DNA of 6,166 nucleotides from Reyranella sp. (GTDB lineage: Bacteria; Pseudomonadota; Alphaproteobacteria; Reyranellales; Reyranellaceae): contig SCVT01000679.1 of assembly GCA_004296815.1 (NCBI GenBank), forward strand, positions 1-6,166. The letters run 5' to 3'. Positions 1 to 6,166 of this stretch are shown here, in pieces (within the stretch, counting starts at the first letter, position 1; every line of letters starts with the position of its first letter). The position numbers and the translations under genes were made by a program. The notes beneath the pieces were generated by a model. The model saw only the letters and a list, made by a program, of their open reading frames with translations. It was not told where the DNA came from and made no database searches.

Positions 1-127
1 GCGCGCAGCTCGCCGATCAGGGTCGGGTTGAGCGCGTTCTTCACCTCGGGCCGGTTGAGCGTGACATGCAGGCGCGAACGCTCGCGGTGCAGCAGCAGCG
101 TCTCGTACTTGTCGGCGAACTCGGCCA

Positions 128-128
<1 letters not shown>
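1..128 (-). CDS. atuE: Enoyl-CoA hydratase/isomerase family protein, N-terminal part (AtuE-like)
   Basis: Only the first 42 codons are in the window; the gene runs off the left edge. Reading from the ATG at 128-126, the protein begins MAEFADKYETLLLHRERSRL and continues with HVTLNRPEVKNALN. That LxRPxxxNAL pattern (about residues 20-34) is the typical first beta-strand and turn of the crotonase superfamily. The start codon overlaps the stop of the upstream dehydrogenase (TGATG), so translation is probably coupled. By position, after a carboxylase beta subunit and acyl-CoA dehydrogenases, it would be the hydratase acting on the carboxylated product: isohexenylglutaconyl-CoA hydratase in the Atu pathway, or methylglutaconyl-CoA hydratase in a leucine pathway. 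The family is clear. The atuE assignment is inferred from gene order, since the oxyanion-hole and catalytic residues lie outside the window. Confidence 0.82.
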
Positions 129-1288
<1,160 letters not shown>

Positions 1289-1303
1289 GTCAGCGATTCC
1301 CCC

Positions 1304-2464
<1,161 letters not shown>

Positions 2465-2468
2465 CTCG

Positions 2469-4085
2469 TTACATCCTCGCAACGCCGAAGGTGATGGGAT
2501 TGAGCGGCCGCACCAGCGACTCTCGCGCGATCGAGAGCGTGAAGGCCAGCACGCGCCGCGTGTCGCGCGGGTCGATGATGCCGTCGTCCCAGAGGTGCGC
2601 CGTGCCGTAGAGCGCCGTCGATTCGCGCTCGAACTGGTCGACGATGCCCTTGAACATCTTGTCGATCTGCTCCCTGGGCGGCTCCTTGCCCTCACGCAGG
2701 AATTTCTGCTCGGTCACGGTCTTCATGACGCCGGCGGCCTGCTCGCCACCCATCACCGCGGTGCGGCTGTTGGGCCAGGCAAAGATGAAGCGCGGGTCAT
2801 AGGCGCGGCCGCACATGCCGTAGTTGCCGGCACCAAAACTTCCGCCGATCACGACCGTGATCTGCGGCACCGTCGCGTTGGCCACCGCCTGGATCATCTT
2901 GGAGCCGTGCTTGACGATGCCGCCACGCTCGGCCTCGGTGCCCACCATGTAGCCTGTCGTGTTCTGCAGGTAGACGATCGGCGTGCCCTGCTGGCAGCAG
3001 AGCTGGATGAACTGCGCAGCCTTGACCGCGCCCTTGGTGGTGATCGGGCCGTTGTTGCCGATGAAGGCCACCGGCTCGCCCTCGATCGCAGCCCAGCCGC
3101 AGATCGTCTGCTGGTCGAACAGGCCCTTGAACTCGAGGAAGTCCGAACCGTCGGCCAGGCGGGCGATCACCTCGCGCACGTCGTACGGGTCCTTGTGCGA
3201 GGGCGGGACGACGCCGCACAGCTCGTCGATGTCGTAGAGCGGTTCCTTGAACGACTTGGGTGCGCGAGGCGGCAGCTTGTCGTTCCAGTGCCACTTGGCG
3301 ATCACGTCGCGCGCCATGCGGATGCCGTCGGCGTCGTTCTCTGCCATCCATTCGGCCACGCCCGAGACGGTGGCGTGCATTTCCGCGCCACCCAGCTCCT
3401 CGTCGGTCGCGATCTCGCCGGTCGCGGCCTTGAGCAGCGGCGGTCCGGCCAGAAACACCTTGGCCTGGTTGCGCACCATGATGACGTAGTCGCTGAGGCC
3501 CGGCAGGTAGGCGCCGCCCGCGGTCGAGGAGCCGTGCACCACCGTCACCTGCGGGATGCCCTTGGCCGACATGCGCGCCTGGTTGGCGAAGCCGCGGCCG
3601 CCCGGCACGAAGATCTCGGCCTGGTAGAGGAGGTTGGCGCCGCCCGACTCGACCAGGTTCACCACGGGCAGCTTGTTCTCCAGCACGATCTGCTGCACGC
3701 GCTGGCCCTTGCGCTGGCCGGAGGGGGCGACGGTGCCGCCCTTGATGGCGGAGTTCGAGGCCGACACGACGCAGCGTACGCCCTCGACATAGCCGATGCC
3801 CGAGACCGAGCCGCCGCCCGCGCTCGAGCCGTCCTTGTCGTCGTGCATGCGGTAGCCCGCGAGCGGCATCAGCTCGAGGAAGGGCGCGCCGCGGTCGAGC
3901 AGCAGCGCGATCCGTTCGCGTGGCATGAGCTGCTTGCGCTTGGCGAAGCGCTCGCGCGACTTCTCGGAAGCGTCCTGCACGCTCTTCTCGGCGTCACGGA
4001 ACTCGGCGATGGCCGCCAGCATGCGCTCGCGGTTCTTGCGGTAGTCCTCGCTGTTGCGGTCGACCTGGCTTTCGATGATCGGCAT
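2469..4085 (-). CDS. atuC: Acyl-CoA carboxylase beta (carboxyltransferase) subunit, geranyl-CoA carboxylase type
   Basis: This 538-residue protein has the two-lobed carboxyltransferase fold: an N-lobe (about 30-285) with HGSSTAGGAYLPGLSDY (184-200) and LAGPPLLKAATGE (212-224), and a C-lobe (about 295-530) with NTTGYMVGTEAE (375-386), GGSFGAGNYGMCGRAYDPRF (414-433) and MGGEQAAGVM (445-454). The Gly-rich SSTAGGAY and GGSFGAGNYGM turns form the oxyanion holes in this family. It transfers CO2 from biotin on the alpha subunit, which is not in the window, to a branched enoyl-CoA. Methylcrotonyl-CoA carboxylases usually read MGSCTAGGAYVPAMSDE and HFGRIFxNQ. Here these are HGSSTAGGAYLPGLSDY and PGGRGFANQ (161-169), with small residues consistent with a pocket for the longer geranyl chain. 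Gene order SDR-carboxylase-dehydrogenase supports atuC. Methylcrotonyl-CoA carboxylase (liuB) is the alternative. The gene starts one base after the SDR stop (TGACATG) with only a weak SD. Confidence 0.9.
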   Translation of the reverse strand: MPIIESQVDRNSEDYRKNRERMLAAIAEFRDAEKSVQDASEKSRERFAKRKQLMPRERIALLLDRGAPFLELMPLAGYRMHDDKDGSSAGGGSVSGIGYVEGVRCVVSASNSAIKGGTVAPSGQRKGQRVQQIVLENKLPVVNLVESGGANLLYQAEIFVPGGRGFANQARMSAKGIPQVTVVHGSSTAGGAYLPGLSDYVIMVRNQAKVFLAGPPLLKAATGEIATDEELGGAEMHATVSGVAEWMAENDADGIRMARDVIAKWHWNDKLPPRAPKSFKEPLYDIDELCGVVPPSHKDPYDVREVIARLADGSDFLEFKGLFDQQTICGWAAIEGEPVAFIGNNGPITTKGAVKAAQFIQLCCQQGTPIVYLQNTTGYMVGTEAERGGIVKHGSKMIQAVANATVPQITVVIGGSFGAGNYGMCGRAYDPRFIFAWPNSRTAVMGGEQAAGVMKTVTEQKFLREGKEPPREQIDKMFKGIVDQFERESTALYGTAHLWDDGIIDPRDTRRVLAFTLSIARESLVRPLNPITFGVARM

Positions 4086-4086
4086 G

Positions 4087-4950
4087 TCAGCCGCCCAGCA
4101 CTTTCGGCGTCACCGCGAGGTGGAAACCGTTGAACGCCTTCGACTTGTCCGTCGCCGGCAGGTCGACCGAGCGGTTGGCGAGCGGCACGCCGCCGTCGAT
4201 CCTGATCTCGGTGCCGGTGATGAAGGCCGAGGCGTCGCTCAGCAGGAAGCAGACCGCGGCCGATACCTCGCTCTCGGTGCCGAGGCGCCCGAGCGGGCAG
4301 TAGCCCTTGAGCTTGGGGATCTGCTCCTTGAAGTCGCCGGTGTAGGTGTCCATGCCCGAGGAGGCGATCCAGCCCGGCGCGACGGAGTTCACGCGCACGC
4401 CCGCGGCGGCCCATTCGTAGGCCAGCGTCATGGTGAGGTTGGCCATGCCGGCGCGCGCCGCGCCCGTGTGCACCATGTTGGGAAAGCCGTTCCGGTAGTC
4501 GGCGGTCATGTTCACGATCGCGCCGCCGTGGTCCTGCATCGACTGCGTGAAGACCTCGCGGCTCACGATGAAGCCGCCCGTCAGGTTGTTGCGCACCACC
4601 ACGTCGAAGCCCTTGGCGCTGAGCGCCGAGGCGGGCGAGGGGAACTGGCCGCCGGCATTGTTGAACAGGCCGTGGATGCGGCCGTTCCTGGCGACGATCT
4701 TCGCGACAGCTTCCTTGACCTGCGCTTCCTCGCGGATGTCGAAGATGTGCGTCTCGCAGGTGCGGCCCGCTGCTTCGATCTCGGCCTTCACCGTGTCGAG
4801 CTTCTCCTGCTTGCGGCCGGTGATGACGACGTGGGCGCCGAGGGCCGCGATCTCGTGCGCAGTGCAGCGGCCGATGCCGCTGCCGCCGCCGGTCACGACG
4901 ACGGTCTGGCCCTCGAACAAGCCGGGCCTGAAGACCGAGCGGTACGACAT
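4087..4950 (-). CDS. atuB: SDR family oxidoreductase, PECR/DECR-like (AtuB-type)
   Basis: This 287-residue short-chain dehydrogenase/reductase has a Rossmann fold. It carries the cofactor loop TGGGSGIG (20-27), an NADP-compatible basic residue at GRK (45-47), NNAGGQ (97-102), and the C-terminal FITGTEIRIDGG (243-254). The start region RPGLFEGQ and the segment GFPNMVHTGAARAG (155-168) closely resemble peroxisomal trans-2-enoyl-CoA reductase (PECR). As in that subgroup, the classical YxxxK is absent (Thr162 and Arg166 at those places); Tyr152 and Thr149 lie nearby. It is the first gene of the operon, immediately before the carboxylase, where Pseudomonas has AtuB, annotated as a citronellol/citronellal dehydrogenase. 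The sequence type fits an enoyl- or dienoyl-CoA reductase at least as well as an alcohol dehydrogenase. The ATG has a strong GGGAGGAAAC SD (4960-4951). Family is certain, the atuB name moderate, the substrate unknown. Confidence 0.85.
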   Translation of the reverse strand: MSYRSVFRPGLFEGQTVVVTGGGSGIGRCTAHEIAALGAHVVITGRKQEKLDTVKAEIEAAGRTCETHIFDIREEAQVKEAVAKIVARNGRIHGLFNNAGGQFPSPASALSAKGFDVVVRNNLTGGFIVSREVFTQSMQDHGGAIVNMTADYRNGFPNMVHTGAARAGMANLTMTLAYEWAAAGVRVNSVAPGWIASSGMDTYTGDFKEQIPKLKGYCPLGRLGTESEVSAAVCFLLSDASAFITGTEIRIDGGVPLANRSVDLPATDKSKAFNGFHLAVTPKVLGG

Positions 4951-4964
4951 GTTTCCTCCCGACC

Positions 4965-4978
4965 TGAACAGCCGTTCA
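4965..4978. promoter_or_regulatory. 14-bp near-palindrome TGAACAGCCGTTCA, candidate operator
   Basis: TGAAC and GTTCA form a perfect 5-bp inverted repeat around AGCC, and one of the two inner pairs also matches, so 12 of 14 bases are symmetric. It sits 15-28 nt upstream of the first operon gene, probably in or next to the 5' untranslated region. Size and form suit a TetR-family repressor, and the Pseudomonas atu cluster is known to be controlled by the TetR-type AtuR through inverted repeats. Whether this sequence matches those sites could not be checked. Confidence 0.45.
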
Positions 4979-4989
4979 TCGGCCTGTAT

Positions 4990-5011
4990 TTGACGTTTAC
5001 GTAAAGGTCAA
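4990..5011. promoter_or_regulatory. 22-bp palindrome around TTTACGTAAA, candidate operator
   Basis: The centre TTTACGTAAA (4996-5005) is a perfect 10-bp palindrome. The flanks TTGACG (4990-4995) and GGTCAA (5006-5011) extend it to 22 bp with only one mismatched pair. It lies near the middle of the divergent gap, about 40 nt from each start codon, and its TTGAC ends resemble -35 hexamers on both strands. A bound regulator could therefore act on both directions. Long symmetric sites of this kind are typical for MerR- or TetR-family regulators of acyl-CoA catabolism; the actual binding protein is not in the window. Confidence 0.6.
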
Positions 5012-5050
5012 GTAAGCCCCCAGACCATTGGCCGACTGGAGGAACTCGCC

Positions 5051-5347
5051 ATGACCTTGCAGGAAATCACCGCGAAAATGAAGGAAGGCGCTTCCAAGAA
5101 GTCGCCGTTCGGCAACACCGTGAAATTCGCCACCGATCAGGGCGTCGTCCACATCGACGGCAACGCCACGCCGCCCGCCGTCACCAACGACGACAAGGCC
5201 GCGGATTGCACCATCAAGATGGACTTCAGCGACTTCGCCGACCTGATCGGCGGCAAGCTCGACGGCATGACCGCGTTCATGACCGGCAAGCTCAAGATCG
5301 AAGGCGACATGGGCGTCGCCATGAAGCTCCAGAGCATCCTGCGCTAA
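5051..5347 (+). CDS. SCP2 sterol-binding domain protein (small lipid/acyl-CoA carrier)
   Basis: This 98-residue protein is a single SCP2 domain, a little short for the usual ~100-130 residues but complete. It starts with an amphipathic helix (MTLQEITAKMKEGASKKS), followed by beta-strands including VKFATDQGVVHIDG. It ends with the family's conserved tail DFADLIGGKLDGMTAFMTGK then LKIEGDMGVAMKLQSILR. No signal peptide or membrane segment is seen, so it is cytosolic. SCP2 domains bind fatty acyl-CoA, sterols or other lipids in a hydrophobic tunnel and have no catalytic residues. A strong GGAGGAA SD (5038-5044) precedes the ATG, and an intrinsic terminator follows, so it is probably monocistronic. 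Divergence from the terpene/acyl-CoA operon across shared palindromes suggests co-regulation and a carrier role for hydrophobic CoA esters; that role is inference. Confidence 0.88.
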   Translation: MTLQEITAKMKEGASKKSPFGNTVKFATDQGVVHIDGNATPPAVTNDDKAADCTIKMDFSDFADLIGGKLDGMTAFMTGKLKIEGDMGVAMKLQSILR

Positions 5348-5372
5348 GGCGCGTTCGCTCGGCAGTTGAGAG

Positions 5373-5397
5373 AAGGGGGCCTCGCGGCCCCCTTTTT
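5373..5397 (+). terminator. Rho-independent terminator after the SCP2 gene
   Basis: GGGGGCC (5375-5381), a TCGC loop and GGCCCCC (5386-5392) form a perfect 7-bp GC stem, preceded by AA and followed by TTTTT (5393-5397). It lies 25 nt after the SCP2 stop, in the gap between that gene and the convergent CGNR gene ending at 5406. On the minus strand the hairpin is followed by TTCTCT, so it may also slow transcripts from the CGNR gene, though less efficiently. Confidence 0.9.
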
Positions 5398-5405
5398 GCT
5401 GTCCG

Positions 5406-5957
5406 CTATTCCTCGCGGCTCTTGTGATAATGCCGCTTGGCCTTGGCGCGGTTGCCGCACGACGACATCGAGCACCAGCGCCGCTTGCCGGCGCGGCTGT
5501 CGTCGAGGAACAGGAAAAGACAGTCGGGGTTGGCGCAGCGCCGCACGCGATCGAGCCGCGTTCCCGTCAGCAGGTCGCCTGCTGTCCACAGGACCGGCGC
5601 CAGCAGCGCCAGCGCCGTGCCCGACCTGATGTCGACATCCCAGCCGTAGCCGCCGCGCTCGCGCTTCAGCGTCGTGCGGGCCGGCGCCTTCTCCAGCGCC
5701 TCGTTCAGCGCCTCGAGATCGCGCGCCGCCGGCGCCTTGTCCTGCGCCTCGGCGTCGAACAGGCGGTGGATCGTCTCGCGCAGCTCGATGGCGCGCTCGA
5801 ACTCGCGCGGGGGCGGCGCCTTGGCGGCCTTGGGGCCGCCGTTGGCGGCGATCCAGGAGGCGAGGTCGTCGGGGGCGTTCAGCGTCTCCGTCGGGACGTC
5901 CTGGCCGCGCCAGTAGCGCGTGTTGACGAACTCCAGGCAGAGATCGGGCCGATTCAT
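5406..5957 (-). CDS. CGNR zinc-finger / ABATE-domain protein, putative transcription regulator
   Basis: This 183-residue protein has an N-terminal ABATE-type region opening with PDLCLEFVNTRYWRG (4-18), a middle with an Ala/Pro-rich stretch (41-50) and a charged helical part (50-95), and a C-terminal CGNR zinc finger (about 140-183). Likely zinc ligands are Cys141, Cys146, Cys162 and Cys167, the last in the eponymous CGNR (167-170), followed by a basic tail AKAKRHYHKS suited to nucleic-acid contact. The family is predicted, not well proven, to be stress-linked transcription regulators. The ATG at 5957 is the only sensible start: two in-frame stops (TAG, TAA) lie 10-15 nt upstream and the conserved LEFVNT motif begins at residue 8. 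No clear SD precedes it. It is divergent from a VOC-family gene across a gap with operator-like repeats, so it may regulate itself and that gene (inference). Confidence 0.88.
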   Translation of the reverse strand: MNRPDLCLEFVNTRYWRGQDVPTETLNAPDDLASWIAANGGPKAAKAPPPREFERAIELRETIHRLFDAEAQDKAPAARDLEALNEALEKAPARTTLKRERGGYGWDVDIRSGTALALLAPVLWTAGDLLTGTRLDRVRRCANPDCLFLFLDDSRAGKRRWCSMSSCGNRAKAKRHYHKSREE

Positions 5958-5970
5958 CTGACGGGCTTAC

Positions 5971-5980
5971 TAACCGGTTG
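5971..5980. promoter_or_regulatory. TAACCGGTTG element, candidate operator proximal to the CGNR gene
   Basis: AACCGGTT (5972-5979) is a perfect 8-bp palindrome lying 14-23 nt upstream of the CGNR start codon. A near copy, TAACCAGTTA, lies at 6017-6026 at the centre of the larger inverted repeat, 46 bp away. It is followed by a direct repeat, GGTTGAC at 5976-5982 and 5984-5990. Two copies of the same core in one short divergent gap favour a protein-binding site over chance. Confidence 0.45.
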
Positions 5981-5985
5981 ACGGG

Positions 5986-5991
5986 TTGACA
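5986..5991 (+). promoter_or_regulatory. TTGACA, possible -35 element towards the VOC gene
   Basis: This is an exact match to the sigma-70 -35 consensus. However, the best -10-like hexamer, TATAAC at 6015-6020, is 23 bp away, longer than the normal 16-19 bp, so the pair may not form an ordinary promoter. It could be an activator-dependent promoter or a coincidental match. Confidence 0.25.
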
Positions 5992-6008
5992 AGGCGGAAC
6001 CCTCTCAT

Positions 6009-6034
6009 TAACCATATAACCAGTTATATAGTTA
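6009..6034. promoter_or_regulatory. 26-bp inverted repeat TAACcATATAAC-CA-GTTATATaGTTA, candidate operator
   Basis: Two 12-bp arms separated by CA match at 11 of 12 positions; only the fifth pair fails. The site ends 3 nt before the AAGGAGGA SD of the VOC gene, and its arms contain TATAAC on both strands, so it probably covers the -10 region of one or both divergent promoters. A repressor bound here would block the VOC promoter. Candidate binders are the adjacent CGNR protein or an unseen ArsR/TetR-type regulator. Confidence 0.6.
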
Positions 6035-6051
6035 TGAAGGAGGAAACTTCA

Positions 6052-6166
6052 ATGTTCGACCATGTTTCGATCGGCGTCGCCGACATCGCGCGTACCAAGA
6101 AGTTCTACGACGCGGCCCTGAAGCCGCTCGGCTACACGTTGCTCAGCAATGGTGAGTCCTCGCTGG
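6052..6166 (+). CDS. VOC (glyoxalase/bleomycin-resistance) family protein, N-terminal part
   Basis: Only 38 codons are in the window; the gene runs off the right edge. The protein begins MFDHVSIGVADIARTKKFYD and continues with AALKPLGYTLLSNGESSL, the standard first beta-alpha-beta unit of the vicinal oxygen chelate (VOC) fold. It has a candidate metal-ligand His4 and the typical helix S/TxxFYxxxLxPLGY. Members include glyoxalase I-like enzymes, extradiol dioxygenases and antibiotic-binding proteins; this short piece cannot tell them apart. The ATG has an ideal AAGGAGGA SD (6037-6044) at 7 nt. It is divergent from the CGNR gene, with a large inverted repeat immediately upstream, suggesting tight and probably inducible control. 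Confidence 0.85.
   Translation, partial: MFDHVSIGVADIARTKKFYDAALKPLGYTLLSNGESSL

Larger units (their letters stand above)
4951..5050. promoter_or_regulatory. Divergent intergenic control region between the atu-like operon and the SCP2 gene
   Basis: These 100 bases separate the start codons of the minus-strand operon and the plus-strand SCP2 gene, so they should hold both promoters. Each end has a strong SD: GGGAGG on the minus strand (4960-4955) and GGAGGAA on the plus strand (5038-5044). Between them lie two palindromes, listed separately. TTGAC occurs at both ends of the larger palindrome, one on each strand, and could serve as outward -35 elements, but no convincing -10 hexamer sits at the usual distance (TACAGG on the minus strand at 4988-4983 is a weak match). 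Promoter positions are therefore unresolved. Confidence 0.6.

Noticed and set aside
2465..2695. An N-terminal extension of the first dehydrogenase (start at 2695)
   Set aside because: The extension overlaps the carboxylase coding sequence, is Arg/Ser-rich, and is absent from the 386-residue paralogue; the ATG at 2464 has its own SD.
4054..5004. Plus-strand open frame opposite the SDR gene
   Set aside because: Antisense shadow of the SDR; the translation is Ala/Arg/His-rich, matches no fold, and has no supporting SD.
5810..5850. G/C-rich inverted patches (GGCGGCC/GGGGCCGCC) inside the CGNR gene as a regulatory hairpin
   Set aside because: It lies within coding sequence for an Ala/Pro/Lys stretch (GGPKAAKAPPP), has no T-run, and is explained by codon composition.
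5344..6015. A 223-codon minus-strand frame overlapping the CGNR gene
   Set aside because: Out-of-frame shadow; the CGNR frame has the zinc-finger cysteines and the LEFVNT motif, while this frame is Arg/Pro/Gly low complexity.

Overview
The window is GC-rich, compact bacterial DNA with short gaps, 1-5 nt junctions and strong Shine-Dalgarno (SD) sites. Codon use and gene content suggest a proteobacterium, plausibly an alphaproteobacterium; no marker fixes the genus. There are seven protein-coding genes, two of them cut by the window edges, and no RNA genes, insertion sequences or CRISPR arrays.

Positions 1-4950 hold one minus-strand operon. In transcription order it encodes a short-chain dehydrogenase/reductase of the PECR/DECR type (4950-4087), an acyl-CoA carboxylase beta subunit (4085-2469), two tandem acyl-CoA dehydrogenases (2464-1304 and 1288-128), and the start of an enoyl-CoA hydratase (128-1, continuing off the left edge). 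This order matches atuB-atuC-atuD-atuE of the acyclic terpene utilisation (citronellol/geraniol) cluster of Pseudomonas. The carboxylase segments that separate geranyl-CoA from methylcrotonyl-CoA carboxylases look geranyl-CoA-like. In that pathway the dehydrogenases would make the cis-geranyl-CoA-type enoyl-CoA, the carboxylase (with a biotin subunit not in the window) would carboxylate its branched end, and the hydratase would hydrate the isohexenylglutaconyl-CoA product. Having two dehydrogenases in place of one is the main departure. They are about 76% identical by hand count and align over 386 residues without a gap.

Positions 4951-5050 are a divergent regulatory gap with two palindromes: a 14-bp one near the operon start and a 22-bp one with 20 symmetric positions. 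To the right, on the plus strand, lies a 98-residue SCP2-type lipid-carrier protein (5051-5347), followed by a clear intrinsic terminator (5373-5397).

Positions 5406-6166 are a separate unit: a minus-strand ABATE/CGNR zinc-finger putative regulator (5957-5406) and a divergent plus-strand VOC/glyoxalase-family gene (6052 onward, cut by the right edge). Their 94-bp gap has two copies of a TAACCRGTT-like element, one embedded in a 26-bp near-perfect inverted repeat. This suggests a small self-contained regulator-plus-target module, and it is the least described part of the window.
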